This document shows, in pieces, positions 1 to 9,120 of a stretch of 64,000 bases of DNA. This DNA is from VAZQ01 sp963771845. Lineage in GTDB: Bacteria > Pseudomonadota > Alphaproteobacteria > Rhizobiales > Xanthobacteraceae. Under the pieces are notes generated by a model. The model was not told the origin of the DNA. It made no database searches and was given only the letters and a program-made list of their open reading frames with translations. Positions within the stretch are counted from its first letter, which is position 1; each line of letters begins with the position of its first letter. Made by a program: the position numbers and the translations under genes. Location: the NCBI GenBank assembly GCA_963771845.1, contig CAVYVC010000015.1:1-64000 (forward strand), in the 5' to 3' direction.

Positions 1-228
1 CTGGTCTTGCGGCAAGGACTTCGGGAAACCGTTCCACCCGATCCGCCTTGGCCTTTTGGTCGTGTTGGACTGAACCCAACTGTTTGTCGATTGGCTGGCG
101 CCATTCTCGAAGTTTAGGGCCGACGACGAAGCAACGAGGGGGCATCGCGGTGTTAGATCATTTGCTTGTATAGTTCATTGACAAGCCAAAGGCCGCTTTT
201 GAGGGGATCGCCATGCTGCCGGCCATAG
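1..228. other. left-edge sequence without a recognisable gene
   Basis: No complete reading frame or RNA gene is recognisable here. An in-frame stop at 226-228 closes the frame of the downstream acyl-CoA dehydrogenase, so this sequence probably belongs to whatever event removed that gene's 5' end. Its own identity is unclear. Confidence 0.4.
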
Positions 229-267
229 CCGCGAACCGAGGAACTAGCCGCGCGCATCACGGCCTTC

Positions 268-1446
268 ATGGACGAGCACATCTATCCGGCCGAGCCGCTA
301 TTTCAGCACCAGCTCGAGAGCGCGACCGACCGCTGGGACGAGCTTCCCGGCATGGCGGAGCTCAAGGCGAAGGCGAAGGCTGCCGGCCTCTGGAACCTGT
401 TCCTGCCCAAGCGCCATTATCCTGACGCGCTGAGCAATCTCGAATACGCACCACTATGCGAGATTATGGGCCGCTCGCCGATTGGTTCCGAGCCGTTCAA
501 CTGCTCGGCCCCCGATACCGGCAACATGGAGACGCTCATCCTCTACGGCAGCGAGGAGCAGAAGCGCCGTTGGCTCAAGCCGCTGATGGACGGCGAAATC
601 CGCTCCTGCTTTGCGATGACGGAACCGGCGGTCGCTTCCTCGGACGCCACCAATATCCGCACTGAGATCAAGCGCGACGGCGACCATTACGTCATCAACG
701 GCCGCAAATGGTGGACGTCGGGCGCGATGGACCGGCGCTGCGAGATTGCAATCGTCATGGGGCTGACAAATCCGGAGGCGGAGCCGCACAAACGCCAGTC
801 GATGGTGCTGGTGCCGCTCGCTACGCCGGGCGTCAATGTCGTGCGCGCATTGAGCATATTTGGCTACGACGACGCGCCGCACGGCCACGCCGAGGTGATC
901 TTCGAGAACGTGCGGGTGCCGGTCACGAACATCCTTCTGGGGGAGGGGCGCGGCTTCGAAATCGCGCAGGGCCGGCTCGGGCCCGGTCGCATTCACCATT
1001 GCATGCGGCTCATCGGAGTTGCCGAGCGTGCGCTCGAGACCCTGTGCCAGCGTGCGCTCAGCCGCCATGCCTTCGGCCGCAATATCGCGGACCACGGCGT
1101 CATCCGCCAATGGATCGCGAAGTCGCGCATGGAGATCGACCAGGCGCGGCTGTTGACGCTGCGTGCCGCGCACATGATGGACACGGTCGGCAATAAGGGT
1201 GCCCGCGCCGAGATCGCGATGATCAAGGTGGTGGCCCCGAACATGGCGCAAAAGATCATCGACCGCGCCATCCAGGTCTGCGGCGGAGCTGGCGTCAGCC
1301 AGGATTTTCACCTCGCCTATGCCTGGGCGCGCACGCGGGTGCTGCGCCTGGCCGATGGTCCCGACGAGGTTCATCGCGAAACCATCGCGAAGCGGGAATT
1401 GCGCAAATATCTCTCCAACGCGAACCGCAAGCGCCATGACAAGTGA
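268..1446 (+). CDS. acyl-CoA dehydrogenase, 5' end lost
   Basis: FAD-dependent acyl-CoA dehydrogenase of the ACAD10/11-like type, which oxidises acyl-CoA to the enoyl-CoA in beta-oxidation-like catabolism. The 392 residues cover the usual family: an N-terminal helical part, the middle beta domain with CFAMTEPAVASSDATN near residue 115, and a C-terminal helical domain with RIHHCMRLIGVAERALE and CGGAGVSQDF. Family-like sequence (EELAARITAF) continues upstream of the only ATG at 268, back to about position 235. There it meets an in-frame TAG at 226-228, with no ATG, GTG or TTG between. The natural first 10-15 residues are therefore missing and no good ribosome site precedes 268. The stop overlaps the start of the APH-like gene by 11 bp, a pairing typical of ACAD10/11 operons. 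The protein may still be made, but activity is doubtful. Confidence 0.85.
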   Translation: MDEHIYPAEPLFQHQLESATDRWDELPGMAELKAKAKAAGLWNLFLPKRHYPDALSNLEYAPLCEIMGRSPIGSEPFNCSAPDTGNMETLILYGSEEQKRRWLKPLMDGEIRSCFAMTEPAVASSDATNIRTEIKRDGDHYVINGRKWWTSGAMDRRCEIAIVMGLTNPEAEPHKRQSMVLVPLATPGVNVVRALSIFGYDDAPHGHAEVIFENVRVPVTNILLGEGRGFEIAQGRLGPGRIHHCMRLIGVAERALETLCQRALSRHAFGRNIADHGVIRQWIAKSRMEIDQARLLTLRAAHMMDTVGNKGARAEIAMIKVVAPNMAQKIIDRAIQVCGGAGVSQDFHLAYAWARTRVLRLADGPDEVHRETIAKRELRKYLSNANRKRHDK

Positions 1447-2500
1447 TGGCAATCAGGGCGAGGAGGCGCTGCCTGAAACCATTCCGGTGCGGGAGGCGCA
1501 TCGCTTCGACACCGCACGGTTGCAGGGTCTGCTCGCGCAGCGTCTAGGCGCGCGCCTCGCCGAGATTCGCCAGATGCGCGGCGGCCAATCTAATCCGACA
1601 TTTCTCGTGGTCACCGACCAGGCGGAATATGTGCTGCGCAAGCAGCCGTCGGGCAAGCTTCTGCCTTCCGCCCACGCCGTCGACCGCGAGTTCCGCGTGT
1701 TGTCGGCGCTCGCCAAGACCGACGTGCCGGTGCCGCGTCCGGTCCTGTTCTGCGACGACCGCGAGGTGATCGGAACGCCGTTCTATCTGATGGAGCGCCT
1801 CAAGGGCCGCATCTTCTGGTCCCCCGCGCTGCCGGGGCTTGCGCGCGAGGTGCGGCGGCCGATCTATCTTGGCATGAACGACGCGCTGGCGCGGCTGCAT
1901 CTGGTCGATTGGCGGGCGGTCGGGCTCGCCGAATTTGGCCGGTCCGGCAATTACTATATGCGCCAGATCAACCGCTGGACGCAGCAATGGCAGAACTCGA
2001 AGACGCGCGAAAACCCGTCGATCGACCGTCTGTCCGAATGGCTCTTGCAGCATATTCCGCCCGGCGACGAGACCACCATTTGCCACGGCGATTTCCGGCT
2101 CGACAACATGATCTTCCACCCGAACGAGCCGCGGGTGATCGGCATTCTCGATTGGGAGTTGTCGACGCTCGGCCACCCGCTCGCCGATCTCGCCTACAAC
2201 TGCATCTGCTACAACATCTCGCCGGATCACTATAAGGGGCTGCTCGGCTACGACCTCGATGCGCTGGGCATCCCGAGCCAAGATGAATATGTCCGTGCCT
2301 ATTGCGAGCGCACCGGACGCAAGGACGGCATCAGCCAATTCCACCTTGCCTTCGCGCTCTTTCGTATCGCCGTCATTCTGGAAGGTGTCTTAGCGCGGGC
2401 GAAGGCCGGCAACGCCGCGAGCAGCGAGGCCGAGCAGACGGGATCGCGCGGCCGCGCGCTTGCTGACTGCGGCTGGGAATTGGCGCGCTCGGCGGCATGA
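1436..2500 (+). CDS. APH-family phosphotransferase (ACAD10-like kinase domain)
   Basis: Aminoglycoside-phosphotransferase-fold protein of about 354 residues. The Brenner motif HGDFRLDNMIF (catalytic Asp and metal-binding Asn) and the metal-binding motif ILDWELSTLGHPLADLAY are both present, and MRGGQSNPTFLV near the N-terminus fits the nucleotide loop. In mammals and bacteria this domain is fused to, or encoded beside, acyl-CoA dehydrogenases of the ACAD10/11 type. There it phosphorylates 4-hydroxyacyl-CoA substrates, so a role in hydroxy-fatty-acid catabolism is inferred from context, not shown. The ATG at 1436 lies inside the last codons of the dehydrogenase (11 bp overlap), indicating translational coupling. 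Upstream in-frame sequence back to 1319 is only read-through of the other gene. Confidence 0.85.
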   Translation: MTSDGNQGEEALPETIPVREAHRFDTARLQGLLAQRLGARLAEIRQMRGGQSNPTFLVVTDQAEYVLRKQPSGKLLPSAHAVDREFRVLSALAKTDVPVPRPVLFCDDREVIGTPFYLMERLKGRIFWSPALPGLAREVRRPIYLGMNDALARLHLVDWRAVGLAEFGRSGNYYMRQINRWTQQWQNSKTRENPSIDRLSEWLLQHIPPGDETTICHGDFRLDNMIFHPNEPRVIGILDWELSTLGHPLADLAYNCICYNISPDHYKGLLGYDLDALGIPSQDEYVRAYCERTGRKDGISQFHLAFALFRIAVILEGVLARAKAGNAASSEAEQTGSRGRALADCGWELARSAA

Positions 2501-2534
2501 CGAGGCCGCCGTCCGGCGTTTTCGCCTCTCCAAT

Positions 2535-2669
2535 ATTCCCAAGGCCTGGTTCCGCGAAGCGTTAGTCGCGGGCTACGAGAAACTGCACGCCTGTCATGAA
2601 GTAGGAGAGGCCATCAAGCGCGTTTATTTTCCCCGATTTGGAATGATCTCCATCCTGGCCGTCATGTAA
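2535..2669 (+). pseudogene. remnant of a Crp/Fnr-type cyclic-nucleotide-binding regulator
   Basis: About 40 codons reading IPKAWFREALVAGYEKL...GEAIKRVYFPRFGMIS...AVM before a stop. The VYFP(x)SGMISLLAVM-like stretch is the start of the cNMP-binding beta roll in rhizobial Crp/Fnr regulators. Everything after it, including the helix-turn-helix, is gone. The remnant lies directly behind the APH-like gene, in a different frame from it. Confidence 0.55.
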
Positions 2670-2914
2670 AATGGAAGTGCAAGGCCGTCAAAGCGGAGGC
2701 ATTGGCCCGCCGACAATTCCGACCGAGCGACCGACGGCGCATTCGAAAATAACCTTGCTAATCGAGCCGAGATGCGACGAATTCGGCGCGAGTTTGCGTA
2801 AGAGGCCCCCCACTTAAGCACCTTCGCTAATATAATATAAGCGATCTTTTTGAGAGAAAGAGGCATCTGTCCCCAATCACGCGATCTCGCACAGGTCATT
2901 GCGATGGAGGATCA

Positions 2915-3583
2915 GTGAGCGCTGGTAATCGACAGGGTGAGCCTGATAAGCGGCCAATTCGGATCGGCGCCGAGCAGTTGCATCACATTTCAGAAGTGAC
3001 GATCGCCCATTACGATCGGCTGGCAAAGGGGTTCTGGGATGGCACTCGGGATCACGACGTCAGCCAGAACTATGCGGCGCTGCTGGACGCAATTGAAGGC
3101 GATCCGCCCTATTCCATTCTTGATCTGGGTTGCGGACCTGGTCGAGACCTCCGCTATTTTCGTTCATTGGGACACGATGCTGTGGGCTTGGATGGATCAA
3201 AGGAATTCGTCGCAATGGCACGCTCCTATTCCGGGGGCGAGGTTCTCCATCAGGATTTTCTGGCGATGGCATTACCGGAAAGTCGCTTCGACGGCGTGTT
3301 TGCGAATGCGTCGCTTTTCCACGTGCCGAGCCAAGAGTTACCGAGGGTATTGCTCGAACTCTTCAAAACCTTGAAGCCCCGGGGCGTCCTGTTCTGCTCA
3401 AACCCGAGAGGAAACAACGAAGAAGGCTTTACTGGCGACCGCTATAGCTGTTTCTTCGATCTCGACACCTGGCACGATTACGTTAGCGCTGCCGGCTTTG
3501 TCGAAGTACGGCATTATTACCGGCCGCCGGGACTCCCGCGCCACCAGCAGCCATGGCTCGCGACCGTATGGCGCAAAAGTTAG
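2915..3583 (+). CDS. class I SAM-dependent methyltransferase
   Basis: A 222-residue methyltransferase with motif I (ILDLGCGPGRD, residues 68-78), an acidic residue at the end of strand 2 (GLDGS), and a post-motif hydrophobic strand (FDGVFANASLFHV), as in the Methyltransf_11/25 fold. The end of the core fold (PRGVLFCSNPRG) is present and the length is normal for a stand-alone enzyme. The start is the GTG at 2915, preceded by GGAGG at 2906-2910. The substrate cannot be read from the sequence. No neighbour suggests a pathway, and both flanks hold gene remnants. Confidence 0.85.
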   Translation: MSAGNRQGEPDKRPIRIGAEQLHHISEVTIAHYDRLAKGFWDGTRDHDVSQNYAALLDAIEGDPPYSILDLGCGPGRDLRYFRSLGHDAVGLDGSKEFVAMARSYSGGEVLHQDFLAMALPESRFDGVFANASLFHVPSQELPRVLLELFKTLKPRGVLFCSNPRGNNEEGFTGDRYSCFFDLDTWHDYVSAAGFVEVRHYYRPPGLPRHQQPWLATVWRKS

Positions 3584-3596
3584 CGGGCTCTGAAAG

Positions 3597-3662
3597 CTAA
3601 CCATTGCATATGGCCTCGTGCTCCTTCAGGATCGCAATGATCTGCTCTTCCGTATGTCGTAG
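3597..3662 (-). pseudogene. IS3-family orfA N-terminal remnant
   Basis: The minus strand encodes RHTEEQIIAILKEHEA, the hallmark N-terminus of IS3/IS407-type OrfA (usual form RFTEEQIIAILKEHEAG). Only about 20 codons are recognisable. No other part of the element is visible nearby. Confidence 0.6.
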
Positions 3663-3782
3663 GCTGCTGCGGCTCGCGGAACCTGATGGAATGTGCGAAG
3701 CGCGATGCGAATTCCAACTGCTCAGACGCAAGTCTACAGTTATTGAGACTGGCCTTGGGTCGGAACTATTGGGAGGACATAT

Positions 3783-4397
3783 ATGTACAAGATGAATATA
3801 ACGTGGGCAGTGGCCGCCGTGGCTGTTGCGTTGAATTTCGCCACCACTGGCTTCGCTCAGCAACCGGGACGTATACGCGGTCAAATCGAGAAGATTGACG
3901 GCACGATGCTATCCGTGAAGACGCGCGACGGCACGACGGTTAGCGTGAAACTAGCCGACGACGCTCGAATTTCAGCCTTGGTCAAGGCTTCGCTTGCCGA
4001 CATCAAGAACAACTCATTCATCGGTATCGCCGGTATGCCGCAGCCGGATGGCAGCATCCAGGCATTCTCGATACACATTTTCCTGCCGGCGCAGCGCGGC
4101 GTAGTTCCCGATCGGCATGGCCCTTGGGATGCACGGCCGAATAGCACCATGACGAACGCGTACGTGCAAAACATGGTTACTGGCAGGGATGGCGAGACAT
4201 TGACAGTGAAATACAAGGATGGCGAGAAAAAAGTCATAGTGACGCCGCAGACGGCGATCGCTGCTGCTGCGCCGAGCAACAAAGAGGACCTCAAGGTCGG
4301 GGCTCAGATCATTATTTTCGGTTGGGACAAGCAACCTGACGGCTCAGTGCTGGCGAAGACGATGTACGTCGGCCGCGATGTGACGCCAGCGATGTGA
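3783..4397 (+). CDS. secreted DUF5666-like protein
   Basis: A 204-residue protein with a Sec signal peptide (residues 1-26, hydrophobic AVAAVAVALNFATTGFA, cleavage near AQQ). It carries two repeats of a small beta module: RIRGQIEKIDGTMLSVKTRDGTTVSVKL and, after residue 125, MVTGRDGETLTVKYKDGEKKVIVTPQT. That pattern fits DUF5666-type periplasmic beta-barrel/OB-like proteins, common in Bradyrhizobium-group genomes and of unknown function. The start ATG has GGGAGG about 9 bp upstream. It is monocistronic as far as can be seen, and a 300-bp region follows in which no gene is evident. Confidence 0.75.
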   Translation: MYKMNITWAVAAVAVALNFATTGFAQQPGRIRGQIEKIDGTMLSVKTRDGTTVSVKLADDARISALVKASLADIKNNSFIGIAGMPQPDGSIQAFSIHIFLPAQRGVVPDRHGPWDARPNSTMTNAYVQNMVTGRDGETLTVKYKDGEKKVIVTPQTAIAAAAPSNKEDLKVGAQIIIFGWDKQPDGSVLAKTMYVGRDVTPAM

Positions 4398-4788
4398 CCA
4401 GATCGAAACGCTGTTTTCGCGTCAGTTTTCGCGGGACTGCGGAAATGCACCGGTGCACGTGGTTGGCGCCGAAGGGGCCTTGGATGCTCCCCTAAGTAGC
4501 GCTTGGATTCGCCGGCCTTGCGTGGCCCAAGGAGCGTGGGAAAGCGCCTGAGGCGGCCCCGATAGCGCCCGAACCGGGGCTCAGGAAAGCATGAGTGTCA
4601 AGTAACAAAAACTTCCGACCGCGCTCGGGCATGCCCTTTTGGCCATGTTTATTTGATTCAAAGTGCCGTTTGACTTAAGATGAGAAGAGTTCCCGATGAG
4701 ATGATCAAACCTCATGACGGTCGCAGATGACCGGCGCCACCTAACAACGACCGCAACTCGGCTCCAACACCCGGGAAGTCGAAACGAG

Positions 4789-5007
4789 ATGAGCAGGCGA
4801 AGCGTTTTGCGGTATGACTACCACAGCAAGTCTGGCCCACCGATCGTTCCCGTCAATTCGGCCGCCGAACGCGAGCAACTGATCGCAGCCAACCAAGCGT
4901 TCGCGGTGGCGCTGAAGCAGGCATTGCGGAGCGGAGCTGAAACGAGTGGGGGCGTGCTGGCGACGGTCAGTCCGAAGCGCGGCAAGAACGGCATTCTGGC
5001 TTTGTAA
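4789..5007 (+). CDS. small hypothetical protein
   Basis: About 72 residues from the internal ATG at 4789 (MSRRSVLRYDYHSKS...), with a possible longer start at 4714. It has an alanine-rich helical middle (AAEREQLIAANQAFAVALKQAL) and no motif I recognise. The helical, protein-like composition favours a real gene, but it abuts scrambled gene fragments and could itself be a remnant. Confidence 0.4.
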   Translation: MSRRSVLRYDYHSKSGPPIVPVNSAAEREQLIAANQAFAVALKQALRSGAETSGGVLATVSPKRGKNGILAL

Positions 5008-5042
5008 GCGTAGCGTCCAGTTGCGTACGTGCTCTGTCGCTG

Positions 5043-5240
5043 TGGGCCTCGTTCGTGATCGAGACGCCAGGGGGGTGCGTCTATTTCGTAGCCAACTCCG
5101 GCTACGGCAGCGGCAGCCATTTCCGCAAGGCGCGCGAGCGCCATGGGCCTTTCAAGCTCGCCATTCTGCCAATTGGAGCCTACGAGCCGCCCTGGTTCAT
5201 GCGCGATCAGCACATGAACCCGGCTGAATCGGTGCAGGCG
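5043..5240 (+). pseudogene. fragment of an MBL-fold (NAPE-PLD/UlaG-like) metallohydrolase
   Basis: The translated segment SFVIETPGG..YF..NSGYGSG, then ILPIGAYEPPWFMRDQHMNP, matches the C-terminal half of MBL-fold hydrolases of the N-acyl-phosphatidylethanolamine phospholipase D type. Those normally read AGDTGYGD and LIPIGAYEPRWFM..QHVNPEEA. The first half is missing, the metal-binding Asp of AGDTG is replaced (ANSG), and homology stops at about 5240. There it fuses to an oppositely oriented fragment of a binding-protein gene. Confidence 0.7.
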
Positions 5241-5515
5241 TTCATCAATTCCAGCTCACTGAGGCCCTCCCGGGAGAGGATCACCACGTTGGCAGGCACG
5301 CCGCGGGCGAGCTGCGCGGAAATCGTTTGCGACCCTGTTCCCTGCGACGCACCCGATCCGGTCCTGACCTTGATGCCGCTCGTCCGTTCGAACTCCGGCA
5401 GCAGCTGCTCGTACGCGCCACTGAATCCACCGGACATTAGAACGTTCAACTGCGCCGACGCTGCGACTGGCCCAAACAGCAGCATGGCAAAGATGACGAA
5501 TGAGAAATTTTCACG
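5241..5515 (-). pseudogene. N-terminal fragment of a ModA-like substrate-binding protein
   Basis: Read on the minus strand: a signal peptide (FVIFAMLLFGPVAASAQ), then LNVLMSGGFSGAYEQLLPEF and AQLARGVPANVVILSREGL. This is the N-terminal third of periplasmic molybdate-binding-like (SBP_bac_11) proteins. The frame enters unrelated sequence at about 5245, where the MBL-fold hydrolase fragment begins on the other strand. The start codon is not clear (MLLFGP... or an altered upstream codon). Confidence 0.65.
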
Positions 5516-5704
5516 ATGAGCTCCTCGCTGGCCCCGCTTACGGCACGGGCAAGTCTCCAAGACGAGATCATGCTGGGGGCAATAATGCAGGCTTGTCAAA
5601 TCTGCTAATGGGGCGCAATTATCGCGCAGTCGCGCCGTGTATTCGGGGAGTGTCGCACGAGGGCTATCGAGCCAGAAAGCTGTCAACTGACAAGGAGATC
5701 TGCC

Positions 5705-6715
5705 GTGACGGTTCAGGCGATGGGCTATTTTTGGGTTGGCACTTCGAGGCTCGATGACTGGACCAGTTTTGCTACCGGCCAGCTTGGGCTGCAGGCGGTT
5801 GATCGCGGGGGCGCCATGCGTGCCTTCCGCATGGATGACCGCAAGCAGCGCCTCATCGCCGATGGCGGCTTGCCGGATGGGGAGCGTTTTTTCGGCTGGG
5901 AGGTCGCGGACGCTGCGGCTCTCACGGCGCTGGCGACGCGCCTGGAAAATGCCGGCGTCGCTGTGCGCCGGGAAATCGCGGCCGTTGCCGACCAACGTTG
6001 TGCCGCAGAGGTGATTTCCTTCCGCGATCCCGCCGGCGATCGTGTGGAGGCATTCCACGGTGCTCAGATCGCCGATGAGCCATTTCGTCCGACAAGGCAT
6101 ATCGGGGGGTTCCGCACTGGGACCCAGGGCGTGGGACATGCCGTGCTGATGGTGCCCGACATAGACGCGGCCCTTACTTTCTATCGTGACCTGCTCGGCT
6201 TCCGGATCACTGACTTCATGGGGCCGCCTGTGTCGCTATATTTCATGCACGTCAACACCCGCCATCATAGCCTCGCCATTGCGCAAGGCTCACGCAGCCG
6301 CATGCACCATCTCATGATGGAATTTTACTCTCTCGATGATGTTGGCCAGAGCTACGATATTGCCCAGCGCGAAGACCGTGTCGCTGTGAAGTTCGGTCGG
6401 CATCCGAACGACTTCATGACGTCATTCTACATGCGGACGCCTTCGGAGTTCCTGATCGAACATGGATGGGGAGGCCGCGACGTCGGCCCCGGCTGGCAGC
6501 CGGTCGAATTGAAATCCGTCGGCAGTTTTTGGGGGCACCAGGGACTGTTCGAATCGCTGGGTGAAGGACCACCGCCGCCAGACGCGCCACCGATGCCGGC
6601 TCCCGAACCGAACCACGCACCGCTGCAGGTGATCGAGGGTAATTACGAGCGTATGAACGGCGTTTGCCCCTGGTGGGATGCGGTGAAGCGCAACAGTAGA
6701 TCGGTCCCAGCTTAA
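5705..6715 (+). CDS. VOC-family extradiol ring-cleavage dioxygenase (BphC/HsaC-like)
   Basis: A 336-residue type I extradiol dioxygenase with two glyoxalase/VOC modules. The C-terminal module carries the Fe(II) ligands: His145 in GVGHAVL, His202 in RMHHLMMEF and Glu252 in EFLIEHGWG. The spacing resembles BphC (H146, H210, E260). Such enzymes cleave catechol-type rings next to the hydroxyls during biphenyl, steroid or terpenoid breakdown; the exact substrate cannot be read here. The start is the GTG at 5705, preceded by AAGGAG at about 5692. The C-terminal tail has a proline-rich linker (GPPPPDAPPMPAPEP). No other aromatic-degradation genes are adjacent, so the gene appears stranded. Confidence 0.85.
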   Translation: MTVQAMGYFWVGTSRLDDWTSFATGQLGLQAVDRGGAMRAFRMDDRKQRLIADGGLPDGERFFGWEVADAAALTALATRLENAGVAVRREIAAVADQRCAAEVISFRDPAGDRVEAFHGAQIADEPFRPTRHIGGFRTGTQGVGHAVLMVPDIDAALTFYRDLLGFRITDFMGPPVSLYFMHVNTRHHSLAIAQGSRSRMHHLMMEFYSLDDVGQSYDIAQREDRVAVKFGRHPNDFMTSFYMRTPSEFLIEHGWGGRDVGPGWQPVELKSVGSFWGHQGLFESLGEGPPPPDAPPMPAPEPNHAPLQVIEGNYERMNGVCPWWDAVKRNSRSVPA

Positions 6716-7619
6716 AGGTTGCTATCCAAATTCTTGATCGTTGGCAGAACCAGCCGATCTTTTGTCGCCGCCGCGGGCGCGCTGGGTTTGCGCGGGCTCG
6801 ACCGTGACATAGAGGCAAACGTTCTTTCACAAAAAGGAGCAGCAACAACGCCCCGCGCGGGAAAGTCGCCCGGGCGCGTGATTGCTCGGTTGGCCAAAAC
6901 ATCGCTTTTGAGTTTGATAGGCGGAGAGGAAGGGTGCCGCCTCAATCAGTGCTGGTGTCCGCAGAGCAAAAGTCTCGCCGCCTGCGCCACCAAAGCGTTG
7001 TAACCGGTAGTAGCCCAGAAATCGATCTGGACATGGTTACCCCGTCACAGGCAAACGCACGTTTGCATGTGACACAATGCTGTAGCGCTACAATGGTGCG
7101 GCGCACTACTTAGCGGTTGCGAAGAAGGGGCTGTCCCCGGCGCCGCTTCATTATGACATGCCCCAAAGCGCCTGGGCCGCGGACCCGCGAGTTTTCGGCA
7201 ATCGGGGCCATCAGAAGGCCCAGCGCTCGAAAAACTCGCCCAGAGCCAAACCCGCGGCAAAGGTAACGATCCAGCGAGTGGCAATTTCCCCTCTGCTGGG
7301 CCCGCCATCCCTCCGAACGCGAACAACCTAAAGGGCCAATTCTCCTGACGAGTTTTAACTCGTCAAATTCGTTTTGGCGATCGTTAACCGCCTCCCGGCA
7401 ACAGAGCAACAAGGGCAAGCCGGCGTTGCCGTGATTCCACGTGCAGTTTCAACCGTGTTAGGCGGTGCCCCTCGCCCCGAGTGAAGCAAAGGGCATAAGT
7501 AAAAAGCGTTCTCGGTCAGGGTACGTATTGAGGCGCATCCGTTTTTAATGGGCGTCCTCGATGACCTAACAATCGGTTAATCGAGATCTGGCATGCTTCG
7601 AGTGACCGGAGCGTGACCA
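6716..7619. other. 900-bp region without a supported gene; contains a palindrome
   Basis: No frame here has protein-like composition or a ribosome site. A compact inverted repeat lies at about 7044-7072: a GTCAC/GTGAC outer arm and GCAAACG-CA-CGTTTGC inner arm at 7049-7064, which could form a hairpin or serve as an operator. Otherwise I see nothing identifiable. Confidence 0.4.
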
Positions 7620-7883
7620 ATGTCTAAGACGCCTTTCATGTGGAAGGCCGAACCGGGCAGTACCCCCGACAGCGCCTTCAGCGCCCAACTCGGCAACGTC
7701 ATCTACCACGTCGTATCCCAAACCTATGGCCACCCGGCCTATCTCGAGGTACGTGGTCCGCGCGGCAGTTTGAAACGGCTCGACCTCGGATTCTACGTCA
7801 AGATGGAGCAGGCTAAGCAGGCCTGTGAACGGCACCACGCGGCCGGTTGTGACCTGAGTAAGGCAGAGAGGATTACCCGCTGA
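7620..7883 (+). CDS. small conserved-type hypothetical protein
   Basis: An 87-residue soluble protein (MSKTPFMWKAEPGS...). It has a central strand-rich part (IYHVVSQTYGHPAYLEVRGP) and a C-terminal helix (VKMEQAKQACERHHAAGC). No catalytic motif is visible. Composition and the GGAGCG box about 7 bp before the ATG support a real gene. It resembles the small stand-alone hypotheticals frequent in Bradyrhizobium-type genomes. Function unknown. Confidence 0.6.
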   Translation: MSKTPFMWKAEPGSTPDSAFSAQLGNVIYHVVSQTYGHPAYLEVRGPRGSLKRLDLGFYVKMEQAKQACERHHAAGCDLSKAERITR

Positions 7884-8125
7884 GAGCCTCGAAGGGGTGC
7901 GCAGGTCGGCGCCAGAAGACGGTGTAAGAACGGCCGGTCTCGTTGCTTCGAATCCAATAGCCAACCCTAAAGACGCAACTACTTTATCAAGCGGAAGCAC
8001 GAGCCCGGTTTTGAGATAATGATCTTCAGCATCGGGGAAACCGAGTTGCAGCCCTACGTTCCGCCCATTAGATCAGGTATATTTTCGGGTAAGATTCAGA
8101 GGAATTCCACAGTCGTGAGGCACTA

Positions 8126-8605
8126 ATGCTGCGGTATGGCGCAAACGTGCTGGCGCTCGTGCTGGCCATGGCAACGGCGGATCCCGCATTGGCGCAAAGG
8201 ATCAGGGCCGGACTTCTGACCTGCGACGTATCGGCGGGCATCGGGTTCATTATAGGGTCGAAGAAGGAAATGGCCTGCGTCTTCACGCCGGAGGGACCTG
8301 GCCGGCGCGACGATTATGACGGGACCATCACCAAATACGGGCTTGATCTCGGGTTGACTGGCGGGGGCGTGATGGTCTGGGCGGCGTTCACGGACACGCT
8401 CGCCGGTCCCGGCTTCCTTGCCGGCGATTACATAGGCGCAAGCGGAGAAGTCAGCGTCGTCGCAGGACTTGGCGCCAACGTTCTTCTTGGCGGATCGAAC
8501 CACACGGTGGCACTACAGCCGCTCTCGGTCAGCGGACAGATCGGGCTTAATCTTGCCGTGGGTGTCGCGGCGCTGCATCTCGGCCTACCCTTGCGGCAGC
8601 GATAG
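8126..8605 (+). CDS. secreted DUF992 protein
   Basis: A 159-residue exported protein with a signal peptide (residues 1-23, ending ADPALAQ). The DUF992 signature follows: RAGLLTCDVSAGIGFIIGSKK, MACVFTP, then a glycine-rich barrel-like region (YDGTITKYGLDLGLTGGGVMVW, ending LGANVLLGGS). DUF992 proteins are small periplasmic or outer-membrane-associated proteins of alphaproteobacteria with no assigned function. The length is normal. GTGAGG precedes the ATG by 6 bp. No operon partner is visible. Confidence 0.85.
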   Translation: MLRYGANVLALVLAMATADPALAQRIRAGLLTCDVSAGIGFIIGSKKEMACVFTPEGPGRRDDYDGTITKYGLDLGLTGGGVMVWAAFTDTLAGPGFLAGDYIGASGEVSVVAGLGANVLLGGSNHTVALQPLSVSGQIGLNLAVGVAALHLGLPLRQR

Positions 8606-9120
8606 CTTTCCGCGGCATCTCCGAAGCGAACTCCTCACCCGGAATGGGCGCAGAGCGCCCAGTGCGACCTCTTCCTCCGGGTTCCTCCGGGACAGGTGAA
8701 GAGCCGCGGCCCGATTCAGCGGACTCGCTTCATCATCATTTGATTTGTGGAGGAGCGATGAATTTCCGTGTTCGTAAAAGGTCCGTTCCTCAAAGGAAGC
8801 CATGACCGAACAACAACGGAAAAATTCCTGGTCCCTTCTCGCCTGCGCAGCAATCATCGCGCTTATTGTTCTATAGTTTTCATTCAGCAAAGTTCGGTTA
8901 AACATCGCGCTATCGAGGCTGCTCATGAGCGAGCAACCGAACAATCATCCGGGCCGTCTGCCTCCAGATGCTCACGGCCGAACCCGCGGCGAAAGTCGCG
9001 CTGCTACGAACGATGAGACCTCCGAGATCGGTGCTTATCGAGCAATCTGGGCCAGGATAGCCATAGGCCCACGGCCACCACGATCACCAATGAAAGATAT
9101 CCTTGCGGCAGAACTCTGGC
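8606..9120. other. gap between DUF992 gene and the integrated element
   Basis: No supported gene. Short frames here lack ribosome sites and have arginine- and proline-rich, shadow-like composition. The left border of the integrated element probably lies in or before this stretch, but no tRNA-like att sequence is visible in it. Confidence 0.35.

Noticed and set aside
3597..3884. A 95-residue minus-strand frame.
   Set aside because: Only the last 20 codons match IS3 OrfA; the rest is antisense to the DUF5666-like gene's upstream region. Recorded as a short remnant only.
5207..6139. A 310-residue minus-strand frame through the dioxygenase gene.
   Set aside because: Its C-terminal third is the real binding-protein fragment; the rest is a shadow of the strong plus-strand dioxygenase.
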